Shown here one piece after another: positions 17,184 to 25,658 of a stretch of 64,000 bases of DNA (position 1 is the first letter of the stretch; the number at the start of each line of letters is the position of its first letter). The notes beneath the pieces are model-generated. The model saw nothing but the letters and a program-made list of their open reading frames with translations. It had not been told where the DNA came from and did no database searches. Both the position numbers and the translations under genes were made by a program. Origin of the DNA: Rhodovastum sp963714255 (GTDB lineage Bacteria > Pseudomonadota > Alphaproteobacteria > Acetobacterales > Acetobacteraceae); the NCBI GenBank assembly GCA_963714255.1, contig CAVQNU010000015.1:254138-318137 (forward strand), read 5' to 3'.

Positions 17184-17267
17184 TATAAAGGGTTCCAAGG
17201 GCCTATGGCCCTTGGTGGGGTGCAGGGGCAAAGCCCCTGCCAGGGTCCGGGGCAGCGCCCCGGCATC
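17184..17267. repeat. Dispersed palindromic repeat, copy 3 (string of hairpins)
   Basis: Successive palindromes CCAAGGGCC/GGCCCTTGG, CAGGGGC/GCCCCTG and CCGGGGC/GCCCCGG between two convergent genes. The arrangement is the same as copy 2. It probably doubles as a bidirectional terminator. Confidence 0.75.
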
Positions 17268-17774
17268 TTACGACTCAGCCCCACAAGCCTTCCGAGCCGG
17301 CGAAGGGTCCTCGATCGGCTTCCACAGCGTCGCCCCTTCCGGCCGGTGCCCGGCGGCGTACAGCCCCGAGGCCGCCAGTGAGGCCTGTTCCAGCACCATG
17401 GTCCGGATGGCCGAGCAGCCCAGCCGTTCGGCCAGCAATTCCAGGTCGCTCACCAGGGCGGACATCACCGATTGCGGGTCCAGCACGTCCACTGCGACCA
17501 TGTGCTCGGCGATCAGGATGGGGCCGCGGGCCAGGTCGTGTTCGCGACGGTACAGGAACAGTCCGCAGGGCAACGGGCGCGGGCTGCGCAGCACCACCCG
17601 TATACCCCCCTGTTCCGCGCGCTTCGGATTAGCCAGGCGCTTGGAAATGCGCGTCCAGCCCTTGAGGTCAAGCGTAGGGACCAATTCCCGTACCAGCGGA
17701 TACACAATGTGTACCTCGTCCGGCGACAGGTTTTTGCAGGTGAAGCCCGACATGCTCGCCATTATATCGCTCAC
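17268..17774 (-). CDS. GNAT-like acetyltransferase, function unknown
   Basis: A 168-residue protein with a layout like GNAT N-acetyltransferases: an N-terminal helix (DEVHIVYPLVRELVPTLDLK), then strands GGIRVVLRSPR, PCGLFLYRREHD, ILIAEHMVAVDVLDP, and a helix LVSDLELLAERLGCSAIRTM. The usual acetyl-CoA loop Q/R-x-x-G-x-G/A is not obvious, so catalytic ability is uncertain. It is divergent from the fnr-type regulator, with a perfect FNR box between the two, so oxygen control is likely. GTG at 17774 is the longest start; ATG at 17762 is also possible. I infer a role in the anaerobic or microaerobic response but cannot name a target. Confidence 0.6.
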   Translation of the reverse strand: MSDIMASMSGFTCKNLSPDEVHIVYPLVRELVPTLDLKGWTRISKRLANPKRAEQGGIRVVLRSPRPLPCGLFLYRREHDLARGPILIAEHMVAVDVLDPQSVMSALVSDLELLAERLGCSAIRTMVLEQASLAASGLYAAGHRPEGATLWKPIEDPSPARKACGAES

Positions 17775-17809
17775 GATTGAAGTGTGCCTTGCCGGCGGGC
17801 GATTCTGCC

Positions 17810-17823
17810 TTGATGCAGATCAA
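17810..17823. promoter_or_regulatory. FNR/FixK-type operator between the GNAT-like gene and fnr
   Basis: TTGATGCAGATCAA is a perfect TTGAT-N4-ATCAA site. It lies 36 bases from the GNAT-like start and 106 bases from the fnr start. It could control either or both, and suggests the regulator controls its own gene. Confidence 0.87.
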
Positions 17824-17891
17824 GGCAGCTCCTTGCCGCTCTGCGTAAAAACGGTTCACGCTCGGGGATAGCTCGGCTAAGGTCACGCAAC

Positions 17892-17909
17892 TGCCACCGC
17901 CTGGTGGCA
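17892..17909. promoter_or_regulatory. Small hairpin in the fnr leader
   Basis: TGCCACC and GGTGGCA pair around a four-base loop about 20 bases before the fnr ATG. It could influence translation of the leader, but this is only structural evidence. Confidence 0.3.
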
Positions 17910-17929
17910 GCATCCTGTGTGGATTGCCG

Positions 17930-18682
17930 ATGACGCACCTCCGTGTCCGTCCGCTGGTCGTCGAGTCCGTTCGGCCATCGGAGCCTTGTGCCGCCTGCGA
18001 CGCCCGGCCATTCAGCGTCTGCAACGCGATCGATCAACGCGATATCGAGCGTCTGGCTGCGCTGGCCGTCAGCCTCACCGTCGACGCGGGACGGACCTTC
18101 ATCGAGGAGGGTGACCCGGCCGAGCATTTTTTCAACGTCACCCACGGCACCGCGAAATTGTTCAAGCTGCTGCCGGACGGGCGGCGGCAGATCACCGGCT
18201 TCGCGCCGATGGGCACGTTTCTCGGCCTGGCGGTGTCGTCCACCTACGCCTTCGGCGCCGAGGCGGTCGAGCCGATGCGCATCTGCCGCTTCTCGCGCTC
18301 CAAGCTGCGCTCCCTGCTCGACGATTTCCCGGCGATGGAAAAGCGCCTGCTCGAAGTGGCCTCGAACGAGCTGGTCGCGGCGCAGGAGCAAATGCTGCTG
18401 CTCGGCCGCAAAACCGCGCGCGAGCGGCTGGCCTCGTTCCTGGTCACCCGCGCCGCCTGCGTCTCCAACGGCGCCGCCCCCTGCGGCCACCGCGCCGCCG
18501 AGAAAGTCACGCTGCCAATGACCCGCAGCGACATCGCCGATTACCTCGGCCTGACCATCGAGACGGTCAGCCGCACCCTCACCCGGTTCAAGTGCGAGCG
18601 GCTGATCGACATCCCAAGCGCCTCGGAAATCATCATGCGCGACCACGGCGCGCTGGAGAGCCTCGCCACCGGGCTGCACTGA
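17930..18682 (+). CDS. fnr: FNR-type oxygen-sensing transcription regulator (FnrN-like)
   Basis: A 250-residue Crp/Fnr-family regulator. N-terminal cysteines C20, C23 and C31 (C-x2-C-x7-C, in EPCAACDARPFSVCN) plus C119 (MRICRFSRSKL) are in the right places to hold an oxygen-labile [4Fe-4S] cluster, as in FnrN of rhizobia. The cyclic-nucleotide-like barrel spans about 40-160. The helix-turn-helix has the E-x-x-S-R recognition signature (LTIETVSRTLTRF, about 207-220), which reads TTGAT half-sites. Exactly such a box lies upstream of this gene and of hemN. The ATG at 17930 is chosen over a TTG six bases earlier. The ribosome site is weak. rnhB follows 13 bases later, probably on the same transcript. 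Confidence 0.93.
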   Translation: MTHLRVRPLVVESVRPSEPCAACDARPFSVCNAIDQRDIERLAALAVSLTVDAGRTFIEEGDPAEHFFNVTHGTAKLFKLLPDGRRQITGFAPMGTFLGLAVSSTYAFGAEAVEPMRICRFSRSKLRSLLDDFPAMEKRLLEVASNELVAAQEQMLLLGRKTARERLASFLVTRAACVSNGAAPCGHRAAEKVTLPMTRSDIADYLGLTIETVSRTLTRFKCERLIDIPSASEIIMRDHGALESLATGLH

Positions 18683-18695
18683 GCGCCTGCTTTCC

Positions 18696-19295
18696 ATGCC
18701 GGATTTTGCCCTGGAATCGGCGGCCGGCGGCCGGGTGGCCGGCGTCGACGAGGTCGGGCGCGGACCGCTGGCCGGTCCGGTGGTCGCCGCCGCGGTGGTG
18801 CTGTCGCGGCGCATTCCGCCGGCGCTGGTCGGGCTGCTCGATGATTCCAAGAAACTCTCGCCGCTCCAGCGGGAGACCGCCTTCGCCGCGCTCAGCGCCG
18901 CGCGCGCGGCCGGGCTGGCCGAAATCGGCGTCGGCGCGGCGTCGGTGACCGAGATCACCCGCATCAACATTCTGCAGGCCTCGCTGCTGGCCATGCGCCG
19001 GGCGGTCGGCCGGCTGCCGGCGCCGCCCGACCTGGCTTTGGTGGACGGGAACCGGCCGCCCGCACTGGCCTGCCCAGTGCGCTGCGTGGTCGGCGGCGAT
19101 GGGCTTTGCCTGTCGATCGCCGCCGCATCGATCGTCGCCAAAGTGGTGCGGGATCGGGGGATGGCACGGCTGGCCCTGCGCTATCCTGGGTATCACTGGG
19201 ATCGGAATGCCGGGTACGGGACGGCGGCGCACCGGCTTGCGCTGGCGGCGCTGGGGGCTACCCGCCATCATCGGCCTTCGTTCAGGTTGAGATAA
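18696..19295 (+). CDS. rnhB: Ribonuclease HII
   Basis: RNase HII cuts the RNA strand of RNA-DNA hybrids and removes single ribonucleotides from DNA. The 199-residue protein has the family opening VAGVDEVGRGPLAGPVVAAAV with the first two acidic catalytic residues, then LLDDSKKLSPLQRE, the catalytic Asp in LALVDGNRPP, and SIAAASIVAKVVRDRGM with the final acidic position. Length and motif order are standard. It begins 13 bases after fnr. It ends at a dispersed palindrome shared with the convergent P-type ATPase gene. Confidence 0.95.
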   Translation: MPDFALESAAGGRVAGVDEVGRGPLAGPVVAAAVVLSRRIPPALVGLLDDSKKLSPLQRETAFAALSAARAAGLAEIGVGAASVTEITRINILQASLLAMRRAVGRLPAPPDLALVDGNRPPALACPVRCVVGGDGLCLSIAAASIVAKVVRDRGMARLALRYPGYHWDRNAGYGTAAHRLALAALGATRHHRPSFRLR

Positions 19296-19355
19296 GGAAG
19301 GCCAGGGCTCTGCCCTGGACCCGCAAGGGGCCGGTGGGCCCCTTGACCCCGTTCT
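19296..19355. repeat. Dispersed palindromic repeat, copy 4
   Basis: Contains the family's AAGGAAGG end, the core CCAGGGCTCTGCCCTGG and a second palindrome CAAGGGGCC/GGCCCCTTG. It fills the gap between rnhB and the convergent ATPase gene. Confidence 0.8.
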
Positions 19356-21236
19356 TTAAGAGGTTTCGTCGAATAGCAGCAGCCTTCCGGCGTTTCCCAG
19401 GCCTACGAACGTGGACAAATTGTGCAGCAGGGCCGCGACGATCGCCCCCTGCGGTCCCAACATACCCGCTGCCGCCAGCGCGACCAGCGTCGCCGTCCAA
19501 CCCAGGCCGATCGCGACATTGACATGAATGGTGCGCCGGCACCGCCGGCTCAGGCGAATGGCGGTGGCCAGGCGGCGCAGGTCACTGCCGGTCAGCACCA
19601 CATCGGCCGACGCCAGGACCACGTTGGTACCCTGCGCACCCATGGCCACGCCAACCGCGCCCGCCTTCAACGCCAGCGAGTCATTGATGCCGTCACCCAC
19701 CACCAGCGGCCGGTAACCCGCCCGGGTCTCCGCCTGCACCCGGCGCATCTTCTGGTCGGGCAACGCCTCGGCGCAAATGTCAGCAATGCCGAGCTCGGCG
19801 CCGACCTGCGCGGCCACCGCCGCCCGGTCGCCGGTCAACAACACCTGCCGCGAGAGCCCCAGACCGCGCAGCTCCGCAACCGTCGCCGCCGCTTCCGGCC
19901 TTGCCCGGTCGGCGAACAACAGCCAGCCCAGGAACACGCCGCCCCGGCTTGCCCCCGCGACCGGGCCGTCATGCGCGGGCGGCGGCGGCACCGCCACCGC
20001 GAGCCGCGTGAACAGCTCGGCCCGGCCGAACGCCACCGCCTCGCCATCCAGCGTACCGGTCACGCCAAAGCCGCCTTCCTCGCGGGCATCCGCCACCACC
20101 GCCCGCGCGCCCGCCGGCACGATGGCGGCGGCGGCGCGGCTGACCGGGTGGCTGCTCGCCGCCCCCAGCGCCGCCGCCACGCGCAGCAAGCCAGCCCGGT
20201 CGGCCGCACCCTCGGTGCCAACCAGCGACAGCATCCCGGTGGTCAGCGTGCCGGTCTTGTCGAACACGACCGAATCGACGCTGGCCATGTTCTCCAGAAA
20301 GCCGGTGCCCTTGATCAGAATCCCGTGCCGTGCCGCGACCGCGATCGCGGCGATGGCGGCGGCGGGGGCTGCCAGCACCAGCGCACACGGGCAGGAGGCC
20401 ACCAGCACCGCCAGCGTGGACGCCATGTCGCCGGAAGCGAACCAGGTGCCGGCCGCCGCCATCAGCACCAGCGCCATATACTGCTCGCCGTAGCGTTCCA
20501 GCACGCGCGTGACCGCCGGTTTCGACTCCTCGGCGGTGCGCATCAGGGTGATGATCCGCCCCAGCGTGGTGTCGGCGCCGGTACGGGTGATCTCCACCTC
20601 CAGGCGGCCGTTGGCGTCGATCGTGCCGGCCGGCACCGGGTCGCCCACCGCCACATCCACCGGCACGGATTCTCCGGTCAATGACGCCATGTCCAGGCTG
20701 GCACTGCCGGCGCGCACCACCCCGTCGGCCGGGGCGCGATCGCCCGCGCGCAGCTCGATGCGGTCGCCCGGGCGCAACGTGCTCGCCGCGACCAGTTCGG
20801 TGCCGCCGCCGGGCCGCAGCCGGCGCGCCCGCGTCTCGGCCAGCCTTCCCAGCGCGCGCACCGCCTCGCGGGTGCCGAGCAGGCTGCGTTCCTCCAGCAC
20901 ATGGCCGAGGATCATCACAATCGGCAGCACCGCGGCCGTCATCAGGTCGCCGGCCGCCCAGGCGGCCAGCAGCGCGAGCGCCACCAGCCGGTCGGCGATG
21001 CCATGCAGGCTGGGGCGGCGCAGGCTGCGCCAGGCATCCGCCAGCACCGGCACGGCCACCAGTGCTGCGGCGACGGAGGCGACCAGGTTGGCCAGCGCAC
21101 CCGCGTCGGGCACCAGGAATTCCCATCCCACCGCCAGGCCGAGCAGCCCGGCCGACAGCATCGCCAGCGTCAGTTGCGCGCCCAGCAGCCACCGTTCGGT
21201 GCGTGCCAGCAGCCCCGGGGAGGCCAGCGCGCTCAT
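19356..21236 (-). CDS. P1B-type heavy-metal ATPase, last gene of an SPFH-linked operon
   Basis: A 626-residue metal-transporting P-type ATPase of the inner membrane. In order: actuator loop SLTGESVP (about 187), metal-binding transmembrane motif ASCPCAL (about 279), phosphorylation site VFDKTGTLTTG (about 325), the SHP motif of P1B pumps (about 358), and VVGDGINDSLAL (about 511). There is no N-terminal HMA or CxxC metal domain. The last membrane segments read ALLHNLSTFVGLGNAGRLL, more like CtpC-type pumps (HN...N...RL) than the DKG of zinc/cadmium pumps, so I do not assign the metal. The start overlaps the preceding SPFH gene by four bases. It is the fourth gene of a tightly coupled operon with three SPFH membrane proteins, an uncommon partnership. 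Confidence 0.9.
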   Translation of the reverse strand: MSALASPGLLARTERWLLGAQLTLAMLSAGLLGLAVGWEFLVPDAGALANLVASVAAALVAVPVLADAWRSLRRPSLHGIADRLVALALLAAWAAGDLMTAAVLPIVMILGHVLEERSLLGTREAVRALGRLAETRARRLRPGGGTELVAASTLRPGDRIELRAGDRAPADGVVRAGSASLDMASLTGESVPVDVAVGDPVPAGTIDANGRLEVEITRTGADTTLGRIITLMRTAEESKPAVTRVLERYGEQYMALVLMAAAGTWFASGDMASTLAVLVASCPCALVLAAPAAAIAAIAVAARHGILIKGTGFLENMASVDSVVFDKTGTLTTGMLSLVGTEGAADRAGLLRVAAALGAASSHPVSRAAAAIVPAGARAVVADAREEGGFGVTGTLDGEAVAFGRAELFTRLAVAVPPPPAHDGPVAGASRGGVFLGWLLFADRARPEAAATVAELRGLGLSRQVLLTGDRAAVAAQVGAELGIADICAEALPDQKMRRVQAETRAGYRPLVVGDGINDSLALKAGAVGVAMGAQGTNVVLASADVVLTGSDLRRLATAIRLSRRCRRTIHVNVAIGLGWTATLVALAAAGMLGPQGAIVAALLHNLSTFVGLGNAGRLLLFDETS

Positions 21237-22255
21237 GGTGCCGCCGGCAGAATAAGCCGGGTGCCGCCGGCCGGGGTCACCGCCACCACGCTGCCGGCCT
21301 GGTGCAGCACGGTCGCCACCCGTTCGCGCCAGATTTGCGCCAGCAGTCCCGGCCGGCCGTCCGGCACGGTGCGGCCGGCCAGCGCCGTCACCGCCGCCAC
21401 CTGGGCGCTCGCCTCACCGGTCTGCTCGGCGGCGGTGCCGTTGGCCGCAGCGAGGATCCGATCGCGTTCGCGGTCGGCGGATTGCTGGGCGTGGGCCGCG
21501 TCGGTGCGGGCGGTTGCCTGCATCTCCTCGGCCCGCTGGCTGGCTTCCAGCACCGCATCGAAGCCCGGCTTGGCTTCCACCGGCAGCAGCGCGTCCACGT
21601 CGGCGCGGGTCACTTCCACCCCCAGATCGGCACCTTCCTGCGCCAGCGCCGCCAGCCGCTGGTTCACCGCGCGCACCAGATCGCCGCGCACCGCCTGGCG
21701 CTGCGCCTCCAGGCGCGGGTCGTCGCCACCCTCGGCGCGCACGGCCATGAAATCGTCGATCGAGCGCCCCGCGGCGACCGCGGTGGCGCCCGCCACGAAC
21801 AGCCGCTGCAACGCCGCCGGCACATGCTCACGTTCCAGCAGGTAGGCGACCGGGGCGGTGATGCGCCAGGTGAGGGTGGCGTCCAGCAGCACCTCGCCGC
21901 CGTCACCGGTCAGGTAGCCGCCGGCGCTGGCGGGCGGCACCTCGGCCGGGCGGCGGCCGCGCCCGCGACGGCCGGCGGCCTGGCGGGCCACCACCTTCAG
22001 TTCCATCTGCCGCGCCGGGGCGGGCAGCAATTCGACCCGTTCGATCGGCCGCGGCCAGGCCAGCAACAAGCCGGCCGGCTGCACCCGCACCACCCGGCCG
22101 AAGCGCAGCACCGCCGCCTGGGCGTCCGGCGGCACCTGCCGCAGGTTGGAAAAACACCAGCCGCCGGCCATCAGCAGCACCCCGAACAGCAGCACGCGGA
22201 AGCTGATCTGCAGCGATTGCGCGACCGGCCCGGCCGGGCGGGCGTTCGGAGTCAT
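21233..22255 (-). CDS. SPFH/Band-7 membrane protein, HflK-like (third gene of operon)
   Basis: A 340-residue protein from the ATG at 22255. It has one membrane span at about 14-34 (FRVLLFGVLLMAGGWCF). The SPFH domain begins PPDAQAAVLRFGRVVRVQPAG and continues through GEVLLDATLTWRITAPVAYL to about residue 230, followed by a helical alanine/glutamate-rich tail (QRAEEMQATARTDAAHAQQS). This is the plan of HflK, which with HflC forms a large cap around the FtsH protease in the membrane. Here it is not next to ftsH or hfq but in an operon with a metal ATPase. It overlaps both neighbours by four bases, which implies translational coupling and a fixed stoichiometry. I infer a membrane-platform role for the pump rather than canonical HflK function. 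Confidence 0.82.
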   Translation of the reverse strand: MTPNARPAGPVAQSLQISFRVLLFGVLLMAGGWCFSNLRQVPPDAQAAVLRFGRVVRVQPAGLLLAWPRPIERVELLPAPARQMELKVVARQAAGRRGRGRRPAEVPPASAGGYLTGDGGEVLLDATLTWRITAPVAYLLEREHVPAALQRLFVAGATAVAAGRSIDDFMAVRAEGGDDPRLEAQRQAVRGDLVRAVNQRLAALAQEGADLGVEVTRADVDALLPVEAKPGFDAVLEASQRAEEMQATARTDAAHAQQSADRERDRILAAANGTAAEQTGEASAQVAAVTALAGRTVPDGRPGLLAQIWRERVATVLHQAGSVVAVTPAGGTRLILPAAP

Positions 22256-23244
22256 TGCGGCAGCGAGGGTGCGGCCGGGGCCGGGGAGGCGGCCGCGGCG
22301 GGTGGCTCGACCAGCACCGAAAACGGTGCCGAATCGGTGCGCAGCACCAGCCGCGTGCCCGGCCCCACCGTCTGCACCAGCATGTCGAGCGAGCGCAGCA
22401 GGCTGTACAGCGACGGGTCGCTCAGATAGGCGCGGGTCTGGATCTCGGCCGCCTCCCGCCGCGCCTGGGCCTCGATCTCCGCCGCCTCGGTGCGCGCCTG
22501 CGCCACCGTAATGCGGCCGTCGCGTTCGGCATTGGAGCGCACCTCGGCCGCCGCCCGCAGCCCTTCGGCGGTGCGCTCGGCGGCCACGGTTTCGCGTTCC
22601 GAGCGCATGCGCGCAACCGTCGCGGTCAGGCTGGCATCGGGCAGGCTGAGCGTTTCGATGCCGACCTGGCGCACCTGGATGCCGTAGGTCTGCAGCACCT
22701 GCGCTTCCACCTGCGCCTGCAGGCGGCGTTCGAAATCGGCCAGGCGCAGCCGGGCCGGGTCGGTATCGACCAGTTCGGCGAAATCGAAGCTGCTGGCGGT
22801 GACCTGCAGCGCCGAGCCGACGAAGCTGCGCACCTGCCGCGCCGCCTCGTCGGGGTCGTTGCGCACGGCGCGGAGGAACTGGCGGATACGGTCCGGCTCG
22901 GCCGGCACCTGCCAGGCGACATAGGCCTGCACCAGGATGCGCAGCCCGTCGCGCGTGCCGACGTCCTGCAGCCCGGTCGAGCTGGTCCGCAGCCGCAGAT
23001 CGACCGCGGTGGTGCCCTGCAGCGGCGCCGGCAGTTTCCAGGCCAGGCCCGGTTCGGTCAGCACCCGCACGGGCGCGCCGAACTCGCTCACCACCACGGC
23101 CTCGCCGGCGCCCACCATCACCGCGGTGCCGGCCAGCACGGCAGCCGCCACCACGACGGCGGCAAGGACGAAGCGCAGCGCGGTGCCGAGCCGGGTGCCG
23201 GAAGCGGGGGCCGGTTCGTCCGTGGCGTCCTGGGTGTGGCTCAA
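22252..23244 (-). CDS. SPFH/Band-7 membrane protein, HflC-like (second gene of operon)
   Basis: A 330-residue protein. A single span at about 23-47 (FVLAAVVVAAAVLAGTAVMV) is followed by an SPFH domain (VVVSEFGAPVRVLTEPGLAWK). The HflC-like helix is seen in QVEAQVLQTYGIQVRQVGIE and the following charged coiled region (RSERETVAAERTAEGLRAAA). HflC-type features include the ending YSLLRSLDMLVQTVGPGTRL. The N-terminus faces the cytoplasm and the SPFH domain the periplasm in the known HflKC complex. It overlaps the gene on each side by four bases. It probably hetero-oligomerises with the two other SPFH proteins of this operon. Confidence 0.84.
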   Translation of the reverse strand: MSHTQDATDEPAPASGTRLGTALRFVLAAVVVAAAVLAGTAVMVGAGEAVVVSEFGAPVRVLTEPGLAWKLPAPLQGTTAVDLRLRTSSTGLQDVGTRDGLRILVQAYVAWQVPAEPDRIRQFLRAVRNDPDEAARQVRSFVGSALQVTASSFDFAELVDTDPARLRLADFERRLQAQVEAQVLQTYGIQVRQVGIETLSLPDASLTATVARMRSERETVAAERTAEGLRAAAEVRSNAERDGRITVAQARTEAAEIEAQARREAAEIQTRAYLSDPSLYSLLRSLDMLVQTVGPGTRLVLRTDSAPFSVLVEPPAAAASPAPAAPSLPQ

Positions 23245-25166
23245 TTGGCGGGTTCCTCTGCAGGGACATCCTGGGCCGGGGGCGACAGATCCGGTGGCGG
23301 CATTGTCGCGCCGCTGCCGGGCATGGGGCGGAAATCGAGCAGCGGCGCGGCGCCCGGCGGCAGGCGGTGGTCGAACAGGGTCAGCCCGCCGGCGGCGGAC
23401 AGCACCGCCTTCAGCGCCGCCAGCCGGCGTTCCATCCGGTACGGCGGCGCGCCGCCGCGGTCGGCATCGTGCTCGGCGGCGAAGCGGATGGCGTCGGCGC
23501 GGGCGGCCCCGAGCGTCTCCGCCGCGTCCGCCTCGGCCCCGCGCAGCGCGCCGGTGGCCAGCTGGTGCTGCTCGGACAGGCTGGTGAAAGCGCGGCCCCG
23601 CTCGGCGGAGATCGAGGCCTCGGCATCGATCTGGGCGGCCTGCACGGCGTGGTAGGCATCGGCGGCGCCGCCGGGCGGATGCAGCGCCTCGATCACCACC
23701 GCCTCCAGCTCAAGCCCCACGCCGGCCTCGTCCAGCGCCCGCTGCACCGCCGCGCGCAGCCGTCCGGCCATGGTTTCCCGGTTCTCGCCGAGCACGGCGT
23801 CGAGCGTGCGCCCGGCGAAGAACGCCGCCGCCACCCGCCCCGCACTCTGGCGCAGCAGCCCGACCGGATCGACGGCGCCGTAGGTGGCGCGCAGCGCGTC
23901 GGCATCCGACAGGCCGACGCGCCAGAACAGCCGGATATCGGCGCTGACCATCTGGAATCCCTGTTTGCCGCCGCGCGCGCTGGCGACCAGGAACCAGGTC
24001 TCGGCCGGGTTCTCCATGTCCCACAGCCGGTCGGCGCCGGGCGGCGGCACGTCCTCGGCGGCGAAACGTTCGCGGGCGCTGTCGCCCTTCAGCGCCAGCT
24101 CGTGCATGGAGCCGAATTCTACCGGGCGCAGCCGGCCGAACGGCCAGGGCAGCAGCATGTGAAGGCCGGGCGGCAGCACCCGCACCGGTGCGCCGAAGCG
24201 CTCATACACGGCGCGCTGGTCGAGCGGCACCAGCGCCACCCCGCTCAGCCCCCAGCCAATCAGCACCAGCAGCAGCGCCAGCGGGGCGAAGGCGGCGCGC
24301 ACATAGGCCAGCGCCCAACTGCCGGCGAAGTCGATGCCGAGATGCCGGCGCACCGGAACGGCCAGGCTGCGCGCCGCGGCACCTTCGGCGAAGACGCGCG
24401 CCAGCATGGAATTCGAAGCCGCCCGTGCGGTCGCGGCCGGCGGCGGCGGCAGGAAGCCGCGGACCGCGGCCCGCAAGCCCAGTTCGGTCGCGACGGCGGC
24501 GGGCAGCAGCGCCAGCAGCCCGGCCAGCCGCAGCGCCAGGCCCGGCGCCCCCAGCCCGGCGGCCAGCTCCAGCACCCCGGCGGTGACGACCGCCAGCGTG
24601 GCCAGGAAGGCCAGCGCGCGCAGCTCCGGCGCTTCGGGCAATGCGTCGGCCGGCACCGCGGCCAGCAGGCGCTCGGCCAGCAGCAGCGGGAAGCCGAGCG
24701 CGATCAGGCCGCCGCCGAGCAGCCAGGCTGCCGGCGTCAGCGCCGTTGCCGCCGGGTCGCCGGCAGGAAGCAGGCATGCCGCGCCGACGCCGAGGCAGGC
24801 CAGCGGCACCACCAGCAGAATCTGCGGCCACCGCGCGGCCCGGCGCACCAGCGTTTGCGTCCCCGCCGGCAGCAGCACCGCACGGCGCCAGGTCCGCGCG
24901 GGCGCGCCGGAAGTGGCCCGGATGCGGGCCCACGCCAGGATCAAGGCGCCGGCGAGCCCGGCCGCCGCCGCCAGCAGCGCCGCCAGTGGCAGCGCCGCCA
25001 GCCGGGCGCGGGCCAGCTCGGCCAACAGCGGCGAGGGCAGCCCGGCGGCGCTCACCGTGGCTATCATTGTCCGGCTGGCGCGCGCATCGGCGTGCAGTTG
25101 CAGGCCGCCCAGCGCCGCCGCCAGCAGCAGCCCCCCGAGGGTCAGTGCGGTCAGCAGGCGCCGCAC
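23241..25166 (-). CDS. Polytopic membrane protein with C-terminal SPFH domain, HflK-like (first gene of operon)
   Basis: A 641-residue protein much longer than normal HflK. Residues 1-250 hold about six hydrophobic segments (for example LLTALTLGGLLLAAALGGLQ and ILLVVPLACLGVGAACLLP). A further span at about 287-307 (PLALLLVLIGWGLSGVALVP) leads into the SPFH domain, which opens LDQRAVYERFGAPVRVLPPG, continues to about residue 560, and is followed by a helical tail. The fused multi-span head is odd and may anchor or enclose the ATPase. It starts the operon; upstream lie about 225 bases and then a large copy of the palindromic repeat. The stop overlaps the next start by four bases. The ATG at 25166 is the only reasonable start seen. 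Confidence 0.8.
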   Translation of the reverse strand: MRRLLTALTLGGLLLAAALGGLQLHADARASRTMIATVSAAGLPSPLLAELARARLAALPLAALLAAAAGLAGALILAWARIRATSGAPARTWRRAVLLPAGTQTLVRRAARWPQILLVVPLACLGVGAACLLPAGDPAATALTPAAWLLGGGLIALGFPLLLAERLLAAVPADALPEAPELRALAFLATLAVVTAGVLELAAGLGAPGLALRLAGLLALLPAAVATELGLRAAVRGFLPPPPAATARAASNSMLARVFAEGAAARSLAVPVRRHLGIDFAGSWALAYVRAAFAPLALLLVLIGWGLSGVALVPLDQRAVYERFGAPVRVLPPGLHMLLPWPFGRLRPVEFGSMHELALKGDSARERFAAEDVPPPGADRLWDMENPAETWFLVASARGGKQGFQMVSADIRLFWRVGLSDADALRATYGAVDPVGLLRQSAGRVAAAFFAGRTLDAVLGENRETMAGRLRAAVQRALDEAGVGLELEAVVIEALHPPGGAADAYHAVQAAQIDAEASISAERGRAFTSLSEQHQLATGALRGAEADAAETLGAARADAIRFAAEHDADRGGAPPYRMERRLAALKAVLSAAGGLTLFDHRLPPGAAPLLDFRPMPGSGATMPPPDLSPPAQDVPAEEPAN

Positions 25167-25389
25167 CTCCGCTCCGGCGGGCGCGGGAGAACGTCATGGT
25201 CAATGCCGGCGTGCGGCCGGGGCAAACACGGCGTCGTTGCCACGGTCGATGGTCAGGCTCGGGGCAAAGCAATGCAGCCGCAACCGTCCGGCATGGCAAG
25301 AAAGCATTGTGTAAGGGTCCTCCTGCCGCTCTGACAAGTTGGGGTGGCCGGACCCTAGTTATGTTCGGCTTGGATGCCCAGACCCTTGT

Positions 25390-25658
25390 GGCAGCAGGAA
25401 GGCCAGGGCTCTGCCCTGGGCCCGCAAGGGGGCAGTGGCCCCCTTGATCTCGATTATTTAAGAGTGGGTTCCAAGGGGCTACGCCCCTTGGTGGGGTCCA
25501 GGGGCAAAGCCCCTGGTGGGGCTCGGGGCTACGCCCCGATCGGAGCCGCGACACGATCCAGGTGCCTCGGGCCAGGTGCCTCGGGCCAGGTGCCTCGGGC
25601 CAGGTGCCTCGGGCCAGGTGCCTCGGGCCAGGTGCCTCGGGGCAGAGCCCTGGTCTTC
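25390..25658. repeat. Large composite copy 5 of the palindromic repeat, with an inserted tandem array
   Basis: Begins GGAAGGCCAGGGCTCTGCCC and contains in order the palindromes CCAGGGC/GCCCTGG, CAAGGGGGC/GCCCCCTTG, CCAAGGGGC/GCCCCTTGG, CCAGGGGC/GCCCCTGG and CGGGGC/GCCCCG. A tandem array follows, then a closing GGGGCAGAGCCCTGG. It lies between two minus-strand genes and is the longest copy in the window. It may end transcription of the 706-residue gene. Confidence 0.8.
25561..25644. repeat. Tandem repeat, six 14-bp units
   Basis: Five exact copies of GGTGCCTCGGGCCA followed by one variant (GGTGCCTCGGGGCA), directly abutting. The array lies inside the large composite palindromic repeat, next to its closing core. 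Replication slippage is the simplest origin. Confidence 0.95.

Noticed and set aside
25561..25644. Possible CRISPR array
   Set aside because: Units abut without spacers and are only 14 bases, so this is a plain tandem repeat.
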